From Streptomyces sp. R28 (GTDB lineage Bacteria > Actinomycetota > Actinomycetes > Streptomycetales > Streptomycetaceae), in NCBI RefSeq assembly GCF_041052385.1, contig NZ_CP163439.1:5321001-5385000 (forward strand): a DNA stretch of 64,000 bases. Direction: 5' to 3'. Shown here one piece after another: positions 17,129 to 25,503 of the stretch. The position numbers were made by a program, and so were the translations under genes. The notes under the pieces were generated by a model, which saw only the letters and a list, made by a program, of their open reading frames with translations, was not told where the DNA came from and searched no databases. Position 1 is the stretch's first letter; every line of letters starts with the position of its first letter.

Positions 17129-18943
17129 TCAGTCCCCGGTGGCGACGAGGTCCTCCACCGAGTCATGGCGTATGCGCTCGGACGGGATGCCGATGTCTCT
17201 CAGCGCGTCCACACCGCTGCGGATCATGCCGGGCGGTCCGGAGACGTAGGCGTCGTACTCGGTCCAGGGCCCGTACTCGCGTATGGCGTCGGGAAGCTGG
17301 AGCAGTCCGTGCCGGTCCACGACTGGGCGGACCTCCAGCCAGTGGTGGGACTGCTGGAGTCTGAGCATGGTGTCGATGTCGTACAGGTCCTGGTTGGTGC
17401 GGGCGCCGTAGAAGACCTCGACCGGTCGCCGGTCGCCGTGCTCGGCGATGTCCTCGACCAGCGCCTTGATCGGAGCTATGCCGGTGCCTCCGCCCACACA
17501 GAGCAGACCGCTGTCGGTGGTGTGGTCCACGGTCATCGAACCGGCCGGCGGGCCGAGCCGGATGATGTCTCCCGGCCGGGCGCGGTGCACCAGCGCGTTG
17601 GAGACCCAGCCCGCGGGCACGGCCTTCACATGGAACGTCAGCAGGCCGTCCGAGCGGGGCGCGGAGGCGAAGGAGTAGTGCCGCCAGATCCGCGGCCACC
17701 ACGGCGTCTCCAGGCTCGTGTACTGGCCGGCGAGGAAGGGGTAGGGCTGGTCGGGTCGGACCGTGACGACCGCGACGTCCGAGGTCCTGAGGTCGTGCGA
17801 CACGACCTCCGCGTACCACCAGGCAGGGGCGCGTAGTTCGTCGGCCGCCGCCGCATCGATCATGACCTGCGAGATCGTCGTGTACGCCCGTACCCAGGCG
17901 GCCTCCATCTCCGCGTCCCAGACTCCGGCGGCGTACTTGTTCAGCGCGCCGATGAGGCACTCGCCGACGGCCGGGTAGTGCTCGGGACGGGTTCCGTACT
18001 TGCGGTGACCGCGGCCGAGGTTCTGCAGGTACTCGACGAGGACGGGCGTGTTGTCGATGTGCTCGGCCGCGGTGAGCAGGGCCTTGAGCAGCCGGTCGCG
18101 CTGGGTGTCCATCGCGGCCGGGAACAGGGAGCGCAGGTCGGGGTGGCGTACGAAAAGCAGCGCGTAGAAGTACGAGGTGACCTTGTCGGCCACCGGGCCG
18201 ACCTCGGCCATCGTCCGGCGGATCAGGATGGCGTCCGGGGACGCGGGTTGGGCCGGGGCGGGGCGCTGAGTCGGCACGCGCAGTTGGGGGGAGGGTGGGG
18301 ATATGGGGCTGAGGCCTGATATCGCCGGGTGGGCGGTGGCGCCCTGAACGGCAGCGGGGGCAGGCACCGCTTGCCTTGGGGCTGGGGCAGACGCAGCCGA
18401 CTCTTGGGCTCCGGCCGGGGCGGGAGCGGGGGCAGATGTCGACAGCGTGTGCGCGGGCGGTGTGTGATCCGGGGCGGGTGTGCCGGGCGCCGGTGTCGCG
18501 CCCGGTGCCTCTCGCTCCTGGGTCGTTGTGCCGTGGCTCGCGTGGTAGGCGTTGGCAGGGCCGGGCCCACGGCCCCAGGTCGGGTCAGCGGCGGCGTTCG
18601 ATGCCCGGCCGGGTTCCCCGGCGCCGTATCCGGGCCCGGCGGGTGCCTGTTCCGGGGCCGGGCCTGAGGTGAGGTCCGGCGCTCCAGCGCCTGCTCCGGC
18701 GTCCGCAGGGGTGGGTGCTGCCGGGCCGGCCGTCGTGGCAGGCGGTGTGCCGTCCTGGGCCGACGGGGGCGTGTCATCGCCCGTCGCTGTCCTGCCGACC
18801 GGGCGCATCGCACCCAGGCGGCGGCCGTCGGCCGTCTCCTGTTCGCTGCCCGGAGTCGTCGCCGGCTGCTTGCGCGGCGTGAACCAGCCGCCCCCGCCGC
18901 CGGAAGTGCCGTTGTCGGCCGACGTGGTGGTCGGAGCGTCCAT
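17129..18943 (-). CDS. Flavohaemoglobin-like protein with long disordered N-terminus
   Basis: 604 residues. Residues 1 to about 230 are Pro/Ala/Gly/Thr-rich and probably disordered. A globin domain follows (about 235-370; proximal-His segment NLGRGHRKYGTRPEHYP), then a ferredoxin-reductase-like FAD/NAD(P) region with the FAD motif RHYSFAS, the nucleotide loop GGGTGIAPIKALVEDI and VSGPPGM. Classic Hmp proteins, which oxidise NO to nitrate, are about 400 residues and lack the extension. ATG at 18943 follows GAGGCGAGG; an upstream ATG at 18964 is less well placed. NO dioxygenase activity is plausible, not shown. Confidence 0.85.
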   Translation of the reverse strand: MDAPTTTSADNGTSGGGGGWFTPRKQPATTPGSEQETADGRRLGAMRPVGRTATGDDTPPSAQDGTPPATTAGPAAPTPADAGAGAGAPDLTSGPAPEQAPAGPGYGAGEPGRASNAAADPTWGRGPGPANAYHASHGTTTQEREAPGATPAPGTPAPDHTPPAHTLSTSAPAPAPAGAQESAASAPAPRQAVPAPAAVQGATAHPAISGLSPISPPSPQLRVPTQRPAPAQPASPDAILIRRTMAEVGPVADKVTSYFYALLFVRHPDLRSLFPAAMDTQRDRLLKALLTAAEHIDNTPVLVEYLQNLGRGHRKYGTRPEHYPAVGECLIGALNKYAAGVWDAEMEAAWVRAYTTISQVMIDAAAADELRAPAWWYAEVVSHDLRTSDVAVVTVRPDQPYPFLAGQYTSLETPWWPRIWRHYSFASAPRSDGLLTFHVKAVPAGWVSNALVHRARPGDIIRLGPPAGSMTVDHTTDSGLLCVGGGTGIAPIKALVEDIAEHGDRRPVEVFYGARTNQDLYDIDTMLRLQQSHHWLEVRPVVDRHGLLQLPDAIREYGPWTEYDAYVSGPPGMIRSGVDALRDIGIPSERIRHDSVEDLVATGD

Positions 18944-19358
18944 GGTGTGCCTCGCCTCGAACATCTTTCGGTCGGTCTACGCACTTCCTCGATCGGAAGG
19001 TGCCTGCTTCCCCCGCGACGGCTTGCTTTTCCCCGTTCGTTGCCGCGACCAATACGGCCACATTCAACCCGTGTTCCCACTCGGTACGGACAAGTAGGGC
19101 GAGAGTGTGACATTGGCCGCAGTGCTCTCACCGCAGCATCCCACCACGCGTGGGCGCCCCGGCCGCATACCCGTGAATGCGGGTCTTCGATCTCTCCGTC
19201 CCGTTAGGCTGCATTGCCTTGCGCTCGGTCCGCGCCGGGAGTCTGCATCACAGCTCGGACACGAACCGGAGTCGACCCTACCGGCCGATGCCCCGATCAC
19301 AAGTCCCCCCTTCCTCCCTCACGAATGGGGCGAGGCGGCGAACGACTCATTCCTTCAA
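18944..19358. other. Gap without recognised gene
   Basis: 415 bases between the flavohaemoglobin-like start and the HAD phosphatase stop. It should hold the promoter of the former. Only a weak CTTCC-N6-GGAAG inverted repeat (about 18984-18999) is visible; short frames here lack codon bias and ribosome-binding sites. Confidence 0.5.
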
Positions 19359-19991
19359 TTAGCGGCCACTGCGCACCAATTCATAGGCTTCCCACAGATC
19401 CATCCCTATGTAGGAGTGGGTCGCGAGTCCGGCCAGATGGCCATCTGCGTTGACGGCGACGGAGACCGGGACAGCTCCGAACAGGTCCTTGTCCGACAGC
19501 GAGTCGCCATAAGCGACGCAATCGGCCCGCCTCACCCCGAACTCCTCGCAGAGCCGGTCGGCGATGAGGACTTTGGCCGCGGCACTGAGAACTCCTGCGG
19601 GGTCGACGGGCTCGGTGAACGGCACGGCTGGAAAGCGGGAACCGTGCGCCGCGTGCGCGCCCCAGCCCGTCAGCCGCTCCACGAAGAAGGAGGGCGAGAG
19701 CGATACGACCGCGCAGTAGTCGCCCTGTGCCCTGATCTCCGCCCAGACCTCACGGATTCGGGCCAGCCAAGGAGCGCCCTCGAAAGCGGCCGCCACATGG
19801 ACCTCGGTGAGATCGGCCCAGAGCGCGTGCACCCGCGCCGCATACTCAGGTGGCCCGATCAGCCCCGCCGAAATCTCCCGGTCGAGCGCCACGGTCTCGG
19901 CTTCCAGCCCGAGTTGCCGCGAGATCTCCACGGGGGCGGAACTTCCGTGCAGGAGGGTGCCGTCGAGGTCGAAGAGGTGAAGTCTGGCCAT
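19359..19991 (-). CDS. HAD-IB family phosphatase (SerB-like)
   Basis: 210-residue haloacid-dehalogenase-superfamily hydrolase. Motif I is HLFDLDGTLL at residues 4-13, motif II VSLSPSFFVERL (about 102), motif III lysine region, and motif IV AYGDSLSDKDLF (about 166). HAD-IB members dephosphorylate phosphoserine and related small molecules. ATG at 19991 (MARLHLFDLDG) is the natural start; the longer frame from 20108 begins inside the parS site at 20109 and is not credible. Substrate unknown. Confidence 0.87.
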   Translation of the reverse strand: MARLHLFDLDGTLLHGSSAPVEISRQLGLEAETVALDREISAGLIGPPEYAARVHALWADLTEVHVAAAFEGAPWLARIREVWAEIRAQGDYCAVVSLSPSFFVERLTGWGAHAAHGSRFPAVPFTEPVDPAGVLSAAAKVLIADRLCEEFGVRRADCVAYGDSLSDKDLFGAVPVSVAVNADGHLAGLATHSYIGMDLWEAYELVRSGR

Positions 19992-20108
19992 AGGCCATGA
20001 GGCTAATGGGATGTGCTGTCGCCCCCTTGGCCGGAGACTCCCCCGAGCGGAGATCGGAAACACGCCTTTGATGATCGCTCGCCTGCTGGACGCTGGCCGT
20101 TTCTCCAT

Positions 20109-20122
20109 GTTTCACGTGAAAC
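20109..20122. other. parS site (perfect)
   Basis: GTTTCACGTGAAAC, identical to the Streptomyces ParB-binding consensus, extended to a 16-bp palindrome by flanking T and A. Lies in the divergent gap between the HAD phosphatase and the double-GNAT gene. Confidence 0.93.
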
Positions 20123-20234
20123 ACCCAGCGCCTGTAGGCAGGCTGGTGCGCCGGCCCATGACATGGCCAAAAGCTCGTACGTCTCCCCGGAAACGGGTGG
20201 ACGACCAGGGCAGTCGTCAGACAGCCTGACCTGC

Positions 20235-21101
20235 GTGCCGACTCCTTCCCTCGCCGCTCTGCCCATCCGCCGTCTGACGCCTCGCGATCTCACCGCCTGC
20301 GCCGACTTGTCCGAGGATCGGGGCTGGCCCCGTGAGGAACACAAGTGGGGGTTCCTCCTCACAGCCGGGAAGGGCTACGGCATCGACGACCCCGACGGCG
20401 GGCTCGTCAGCGCCTGCGTCATCACGGAGTACGGGCCGCACGACCGCCTCGACCTGGGGGCCATCGGCATGGTCCTGGTCGCCGAGCGGCATTCCCGTCA
20501 GGGCATCGGGCGCCGCCTGATGCGTCACGTCGTCTCCGCGATGGGCACGACACCACTGACGATGCACTCGACCCCGAACGGCCAACCTCTCTACGAAGAA
20601 CTCGGCTTCAAGGTCACCGGCCGGGCGGAGATGCTCCGCGGGCACTTCACAGCCGGCGCCTCGGGGCCGTCGGTCGCCACGCGTGCGGCCACCGCCGAGG
20701 ACCTCACCACGATCCTGCGGCTCGACGAAGAGGTGTTCGGCGCCGATCGCACGCACATCATCACGCGGCTCCCCGCGTTCGCCGACCAGCTGCGCGTCGC
20801 CGAGGACAGGGGCCGGATCATCGGATACGCGGGTGCCTGGCCCAACATGGACACGCACGTCGTGGGGCCACTGATCGCCCGCGACACGGAGACGGCCAAG
20901 GCGCTCATCACCTCCCTCGCCGCCCACACCGACCGCCCGTTGCGCACCGACATCGACGTACGCCACGAGGAGCTACTGACCTGGGCGAAGGAGCACGGTC
21001 TGGCCTCCGTCGCCTTCAACGCCGTCATGACGTACGGCGTCTCGGAACTGCCCGGCGACTGGACCCGGCGGTTTGCTCCACTGACGGTGGCAGCGGGCTG
21101 A
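20235..21101 (+). CDS. Tandem GNAT-domain acetyltransferase
   Basis: 288 residues with two GNAT-like halves. The first contains the acetyl-CoA loop region VLVAERHSRQGIGRRLMRHV followed by LYEELGFKVTGR; the second half (from about residue 140, PSVATRAATAEDL) keeps a weaker GNAT fold. The substrate is unknown. GTG at 20235 begins just before the first domain (VPTPSLAALPIRRLTP); ATG at 20163 would add 24 residues. Neither has a clear ribosome-binding site, so the start is uncertain. A strong hairpin follows (21115-21143). Confidence 0.8.
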   Translation: MPTPSLAALPIRRLTPRDLTACADLSEDRGWPREEHKWGFLLTAGKGYGIDDPDGGLVSACVITEYGPHDRLDLGAIGMVLVAERHSRQGIGRRLMRHVVSAMGTTPLTMHSTPNGQPLYEELGFKVTGRAEMLRGHFTAGASGPSVATRAATAEDLTTILRLDEEVFGADRTHIITRLPAFADQLRVAEDRGRIIGYAGAWPNMDTHVVGPLIARDTETAKALITSLAAHTDRPLRTDIDVRHEELLTWAKEHGLASVAFNAVMTYGVSELPGDWTRRFAPLTVAAG

Positions 21102-21114
21102 GACATTCATGGCA

Positions 21115-21143
21115 AACGCCGGGCCCCGTCGGGGCCCGGCGTT
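21115..21143. terminator. Bidirectional hairpin terminator
   Basis: AACGCCGGGCCCC pairs perfectly with GGGGCCCGGCGTT around a GTC loop, then TTCG. Sits between the convergent GNAT and HbpS-like genes and can serve both. Confidence 0.85.
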
Positions 21144-21210
21144 TCGTCGTCGCCGCCGTTCATCGTCGGCGTTCGTCATCGACACCTTCGTTGTCGATGC
21201 TGGGGGGGTG

Positions 21211-21633
21211 TCAGGCGAGTGCCTCGATCGCGGCTGTCGCGAAGTGGTGGTCCTGCTCCGGCGCCCCACCGCCCACCCCGATCGCGCCGATCAGTCGGCC
21301 GGCCCGATGGATCGGCACGCCGCCCGCAATGAACAGCAGTGGCCGGTCGAGCGCGGTGGGCAGGGTGTGGAAGAGACCGCCAGGCTGTACGGCCTCAACG
21401 AGATCGGCGGTGGGGGCGTCGAGCTGGAGTGCCGTGTAGGCCTTGCGGGTGCTGGTCTCCCCGGAGATCAGCACGGCTCGGTCGTCCCGGCGGAAGGCGA
21501 GCAGATGGCCTCCGGCATCCAGGACCGTGACGCTGACGGTCACCCCGGCGTCCTCGGCGGCCCGGTGGGCTGCGGCGACGAGGACGTCGGCATCCTGAGC
21601 GGTCAGGGGGGCAACCGCGGTGGCAGTGCTCAT
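21211..21633 (-). CDS. GlcG/HbpS-family protein
   Basis: 140-residue GlcG/HbpS-like domain (DADVLVAAAHRAAEDAGV, VTVLDAGGHLLAFRRDD, ending RLIGAIGVGGGAPEQDHHFA). Family members include the haem-binding HbpS of Streptomyces and the GlcG accessory protein; no signal peptide is visible, so it is probably cytosolic. It follows the MFS gene by 96 bases on the same strand and may be its operon partner. Ligand not deducible. Confidence 0.84.
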   Translation of the reverse strand: MSTATAVAPLTAQDADVLVAAAHRAAEDAGVTVSVTVLDAGGHLLAFRRDDRAVLISGETSTRKAYTALQLDAPTADLVEAVQPGGLFHTLPTALDRPLLFIAGGVPIHRAGRLIGAIGVGGGAPEQDHHFATAAIEALA

Positions 21634-21729
21634 GAGGAGGTTTCTCCTTGTGGTGTGCTGCGGAGGTGAGTTCTCGCGTGGCCCGATGTGCCCGGCGGGG
21701 GACGGCCCTGACCCCGCATGCCGGTCGGC

Positions 21730-22941
21730 TCAGTGTTGTACGGCAGCTCGCTGCTCGGCGGGCGCGGCGCCCGTGACGACGGTGCTGGAGGATGCTCGGT
21801 CGCGGCGCTCCAGTACGGCCGAGAGAAACGCGAGCAGCAGCGCGGCCGCAGCCAGGGCGGCGCCGACCCAGTTGGGGGACGTGTAGCCGAAGCCCGCCGC
21901 GATGACGATGCCGCCGAGCCAGGCCGAGAGGGCGTTGCCGAGGTTGAAGGCGCCGATGTTCACGGCCGAGGCCAGCGTCGGGGCGCCGTGTGCCTGGTCG
22001 AGGACGCGCTTCTGCAGCGGTGGGACGGTGGCGAACCCCAGGGCGCCGATCAGCGTGATGGTGACGGCCGCCAGAACCTTGTTCTGGGCGGTCAGCGTGA
22101 AGAGCGCGAGCACGACGGCGAGGGCACCCAGGGAGACGTACAGCATGGGCATCAGCGCGCGGTCGGCGTACTTGCCGCCGATGAGGTTTCCGCCGACCAT
22201 GCCGAGCCCGAAGAGGACCAGCAGCCAGGTGACCGAGCCGTCTGCGAAGCCGGCGACGTGGGTCATCATCGGCGCGACGTAGGTGATGGCCGCGAAGACG
22301 CCGCCGAAGCCGAGGACCGTCATCGCCATGGCGAGCAGGACCTGGGCGTTCTTGAAGGCCGCAAGCTCGTGGCGCAGGCGCACCCCCTGGGGCTGAGGCA
22401 GGTCGGGGACCAGCTTGGCGACGCCGACCAGGCCGACGACACCGAGGGCGGCGACGATGCCGAAGGTGACGCGCCAGCCGGCGGACTGCCCGACGAAGGT
22501 GCCCAGCGGGACGCCGACGACATTGGCGACGGTCAGGCCGGTGAACATCATCGCGATGGCCCCGGCCTTCTTGTCCGGGGCGACCAGGTCGGCCGCGACG
22601 ACCGAGCCGATGCCGAAGAAGGCGCCATGGGCGAGCGAAGCGACTACACGCCCGGCCAGCATGACGGCGAAGGTGGGCGCGAGAGCGGACAGCAGGTTGC
22701 CTGCGATGAACAGTCCCATCAGCAGCATCAGCATCCGCTTGCGGGAGACCTTGGTGCCGAGCGCGGTCATCAGGGGAGCACCGAGGACCACGCCGAGCGC
22801 GTAGCCGGTCACGAGCAGCCCCGCTGTGGGGATGGAGACCCCGAACTCGCCCGCGACCTCGGGCAGCAATCCCATGATCACGAACTCGGTCGTTCCGATT
22901 CCGAAGGCCCCGATCGCGAGGGCCAGAAGCGCGAGAGGCAT
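21730..22941 (-). CDS. MFS drug/arabinose-efflux-type transporter
   Basis: 403 residues with 12 predicted helices. The N-terminus MPLALLALAIGAFGIGTTEFVIMGLLPEVA is typical of the AraJ/PbuE/YdhP drug:H+ antiporter branch of the major facilitator superfamily. The start is either ATG at 22941 or GTG at 22953 (GGGA just upstream). It is divergent from a MarR regulator across a 141-base gap containing a TTGCA/TGCAA inverted repeat, the usual layout for a MarR-repressed efflux pump. The substrate is unknown. Confidence 0.88.
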   Translation of the reverse strand: MPLALLALAIGAFGIGTTEFVIMGLLPEVAGEFGVSIPTAGLLVTGYALGVVLGAPLMTALGTKVSRKRMLMLLMGLFIAGNLLSALAPTFAVMLAGRVVASLAHGAFFGIGSVVAADLVAPDKKAGAIAMMFTGLTVANVVGVPLGTFVGQSAGWRVTFGIVAALGVVGLVGVAKLVPDLPQPQGVRLRHELAAFKNAQVLLAMAMTVLGFGGVFAAITYVAPMMTHVAGFADGSVTWLLVLFGLGMVGGNLIGGKYADRALMPMLYVSLGALAVVLALFTLTAQNKVLAAVTITLIGALGFATVPPLQKRVLDQAHGAPTLASAVNIGAFNLGNALSAWLGGIVIAAGFGYTSPNWVGAALAAAALLLAFLSAVLERRDRASSSTVVTGAAPAEQRAAVQH

Positions 22942-22997
22942 GAAGGGGTACACCGTCCCAGAAGATTGCAGGAGCGCTTTACGAGTGGAGACAATAC

Positions 22998-23020
22998 TTG
23001 CAGACGCGGCATATATGCAA
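22998..23020. promoter_or_regulatory. Candidate MarR operator in MFS/marR divergent gap
   Basis: TTGCA (22998-23002) and TGCAA (23016-23020) are inverted, and the right arm overlaps the perfect palindrome GCATATATGC (23009-23018). The AT-rich symmetric sequence in the 141-base gap between divergent MFS and MarR genes is where a MarR dimer would repress both. Confidence 0.55.
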
Positions 23021-23082
23021 ACGCTAGCTATTTCGTTGCTGATCCACTCTGGCTTCAGCTGGTTAGGGACGGAGGAAACGCC

Positions 23083-23541
23083 ATGACAGCAACGGTCCCC
23101 GCGCTCACCGCTCTCGCCCAGGGCTGGTGCGCCCTCTCCCTGCTGCACGGGAGGATCGAGGCGCACATCGAGCGCGCCCTGCAGAGCGGGCACGACCTGA
23201 GCGTGCGCGAGTACTCCCTGCTCGACGTGCTCAGCCGCCAGCACGACGGCGAGGGCGGACATCTGCAGATGAAGCAGGTCGCCGACGCCGTCGTCCTCAG
23301 CCAGAGCGCCACCACCCGCCTCGTCACCCGCCTGGAAGACCGCGGCCTGCTCTCCCGCTACCTCTGCCCCACCGACCGCCGCGGCATCTACACCGACGTC
23401 ACCGAAGCAGGCCTCAACCTCCTCGAAGAAGCCCGCCCCACCAACGACACAGCCCTGCGCCAAGCCCTCGACGAAGCCGCGAAGAACCCCGAACTGGCCC
23501 CGCTGGTCCGGGCCGTGGAGACGCTCCGCGTCCCCGCATAG
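23083..23541 (+). CDS. MarR-family transcriptional regulator
   Basis: 152 residues with a winged HTH (LQMKQVADAVVLSQSATTRLVTRLEDRGLLSRYLCPTDRRG). ATG at 23083 has a strong GGAGG 8 bases upstream; a much longer open frame upstream is the antisense shadow of the MFS gene. It is expected to repress the divergent efflux gene and itself. The stop is 9 bases before the next GNAT gene, so the two are probably co-transcribed. Confidence 0.9.
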   Translation: MTATVPALTALAQGWCALSLLHGRIEAHIERALQSGHDLSVREYSLLDVLSRQHDGEGGHLQMKQVADAVVLSQSATTRLVTRLEDRGLLSRYLCPTDRRGIYTDVTEAGLNLLEEARPTNDTALRQALDEAAKNPELAPLVRAVETLRVPA

Positions 23542-23550
23542 GGTGCGAGC

Positions 23551-24003
23551 ATGGGAGATCTTGAAATACGAGCCGCCGGCGCCGATGACGTCCCCGCGAT
23601 CGTCGGCATGCTCGCGGACGATCCGCTGGGCGCCCAGCGCGAGTCACCGGACGACCTGACGCCTTACCTTGCGGCGCTCGAGCGGCTCAGCAACGACCCG
23701 AACCAGCACCTGGTCGTCGCGGCCCGTGAGGGCCGTGTCGTCGGCACGCTCCAGCTCACGGTCATTCCCGGCCTGTCCCGCAGGGGCGCGACCCGCTCCA
23801 TCATTGAAAGTGTGCGGATCCACGCCGACGAGCGCGGCAGCGGCTTGGGCACGCAGCTCATCGAGTGGGCGGTCGCCGAATCCAGGCGCCAGAACTGCCA
23901 GTTGGTGCAGCTGACCTCCGACAACACCCGTACGGACGCTCATCGCTTCTATAAGCGGCTCGGTTTCACGGCCTCGCACGTGGGCTTCAAGCTCACGCTC
24001 TGA
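23551..24003 (+). CDS. GNAT-family N-acetyltransferase
   Basis: 150 residues, single GNAT domain: ESVRIHADERGSGLGTQLIEWAVAESRR is the acetyl-CoA pyrophosphate-loop motif (R/Q-x-x-G-x-G/A) and AHRFYKRLGFTASHVGFKL the C-terminal motif. ATG at 23551 follows AGGGTGCGAGC. Likely a small-molecule or peptide acetyltransferase. It ends convergently with the serine hydrolase; the gap is occupied by a 28-bp perfect palindrome with parS at its core. Confidence 0.88.
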   Translation: MGDLEIRAAGADDVPAIVGMLADDPLGAQRESPDDLTPYLAALERLSNDPNQHLVVAAREGRVVGTLQLTVIPGLSRRGATRSIIESVRIHADERGSGLGTQLIEWAVAESRRQNCQLVQLTSDNTRTDAHRFYKRLGFTASHVGFKLTL

Positions 24004-24011
24004 CATGGCGA

Positions 24012-24039
24012 AGCGCCTGTTTCACGTGAAACAGGCGCT
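24012..24039. terminator. 28-bp perfect palindrome with parS core
   Basis: The palindrome is centred between 24025 and 24026; arms AGCGCCT and AGGCGCT extend the parS core. It fills most of the 47-base gap between two convergent genes, so its RNA would form a 28-base foldback able to act as a bidirectional terminator. Confidence 0.5.
24019..24032. other. parS site (perfect)
   Basis: GTTTCACGTGAAAC; core of the 28-bp palindrome 24012-24039 between convergent genes. Confidence 0.93.
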
Positions 24040-24050
24040 CACCGGGGCGG

Positions 24051-25442
24051 TCAGAACGAGCCGATGCCCCGCCACCCGTCGGGATCCACGCCGCCTGGCA
24101 CAGCAGCCCCCTCGTGGTACGGCTGACGCGTGAAGACGAACGACCCGAGGTCCAGATGGTCCACGGCTCCGTTCGGGCGCCGTACGGCCTTCAGGAGCTC
24201 GCCTGCGTAGTAGCCCTCCAAGCCCGTCCAGGTACCGTCACCGTTGGCCCGGAACCGGGAACGGCGCCCCTTGCCGGACAACGGCTCCAAGGAGACCAGC
24301 CCGTCGGCCGTCAGCCGGAGGCCGAAGGCATGGGTTCCCCAGTACCACTGACCCGCCAACTCCAGCGCCGCTGAATCGACTTCGGGCATCGGGCGCCATG
24401 GCTCGGGAATCCGGGGCTCGGCCTCGGCGACGATGCGGACGAGGTCGGCGGCAACGGTGAACAGCAGAGGGCCGGAGGTGCAGTTGGCCAGGACGACGAC
24501 GGCGACATCGTCCTCCACACCGGCGGTGAGGCAGGCAAGAAAGCCCGGCAGGGAACCCGAGTGTCCGACCAGAGTCCTGCCGTCCTGATGCCGGATCTCC
24601 AGGCCCAGGCAGTACGCGTAGCCACTCGCCATGTCCGCCGCCTCGGGCGGAGCCGCCGGCGTCCTCATCTCCCGCAGCGACTCGGCGCCCAGCACGCGGT
24701 CGTCGCCCTTGACCAGAAAGGCCGCGAACCTCGCCAGGTCGCTGGTCGTCGACCACAGTTGACCAGCCGGCGCCATCAGACCCAGGTCTTCGACGGGCTC
24801 GGGAAGCATCACGTCGGCCCAGGGGTGCACGGCCCAGCCTCCCGCGTGCGGCGCCTGCGCTCGCGTACTCGTGCGGTTCAGACCCAGGGGTTCGAGCACT
24901 TCACGCCGGAGTACGTCCTCCCAGGAAGCTCCTCGCAGCTCCTCGACCAGCGCGCCCAGCAGCGTATAGCCGGGGTTCGAGTAGTGGAATCGACGGCCGG
25001 ACGGATGCAGGAAGGGCTGCTCACCCAGGACGTCGGAGAGCCCGGGACGCAGTGATGCGGGGCTCCGCTCCCACCACGGTCCGGGCGTCTCGGCCGCCAG
25101 CCCGCTCGTGTGCGCCAGCAGCTCGGCGATGGTGGCCTCCCCCGCGCCCGTGCCCGGCAGATGCTTCTCCAGCGAGTCACTGAGGTCGAGCAGTCCCTCG
25201 TCGCGCAGTCGCAGGACGAGAACGGCGGTGAAGGTCTTGGTGATCGAGCCGATGCGGTACTGCACGTTCTCGTCCGGCGCGTGCCCGTCCACCGAGGTGC
25301 GCGAGCCGTGCCAAACCGTCCGGCCGTCCCGTACGACAGCGGCGACCAACGAGGGCGCACGCCCTTCGGCCTGGGCCACGGCGATGCGGTGCAGCAGCGC
25401 CCGGCGCGTGGTGGGGAGCAGCTCTTCCTGAGATGTCGTCAT
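24051..25442 (-). CDS. Class C beta-lactamase-like serine hydrolase
   Basis: 463 residues of the beta-lactamase/penicillin-binding (class C, DD-peptidase/esterase) superfamily. SxxK motif is RIGSITKTF (Ser at about 65), the Tyr motif FHYSNPGYTLLG and the third motif VGHSGSLPGF are in order. The C-terminal ~120 residues form an extra domain with WYWGTHAFGLRL. No signal peptide is evident, so it may be cytosolic and act as an esterase or D-amino-acid peptidase rather than a resistance enzyme. ATG at 25442 follows GGGGG; it lies downstream of dnaB on the same strand. Confidence 0.87.
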   Translation of the reverse strand: MTTSQEELLPTTRRALLHRIAVAQAEGRAPSLVAAVVRDGRTVWHGSRTSVDGHAPDENVQYRIGSITKTFTAVLVLRLRDEGLLDLSDSLEKHLPGTGAGEATIAELLAHTSGLAAETPGPWWERSPASLRPGLSDVLGEQPFLHPSGRRFHYSNPGYTLLGALVEELRGASWEDVLRREVLEPLGLNRTSTRAQAPHAGGWAVHPWADVMLPEPVEDLGLMAPAGQLWSTTSDLARFAAFLVKGDDRVLGAESLREMRTPAAPPEAADMASGYAYCLGLEIRHQDGRTLVGHSGSLPGFLACLTAGVEDDVAVVVLANCTSGPLLFTVAADLVRIVAEAEPRIPEPWRPMPEVDSAALELAGQWYWGTHAFGLRLTADGLVSLEPLSGKGRRSRFRANGDGTWTGLEGYYAGELLKAVRRPNGAVDHLDLGSFVFTRQPYHEGAAVPGGVDPDGWRGIGSF

Positions 25443-25503
25443 GCCCCCAGTCCACCCCGGTGGCCTCTCGGGAGTCGAGCGCATATCCCCCGGGCGAGGT
25501 GGA

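Noticed and set aside
18984..18999. CTTCC-N6-GGAAG palindrome upstream of the flavohaemoglobin-like gene as an NsrR site
   Set aside because: Does not match the NsrR AACAT...ATGTT pattern and is too short to support a regulator.
24051..25442. Antibiotic resistance beta-lactamase
   Set aside because: Class C-like motifs but no signal peptide and an extra C-terminal domain; more likely an esterase or peptidase.
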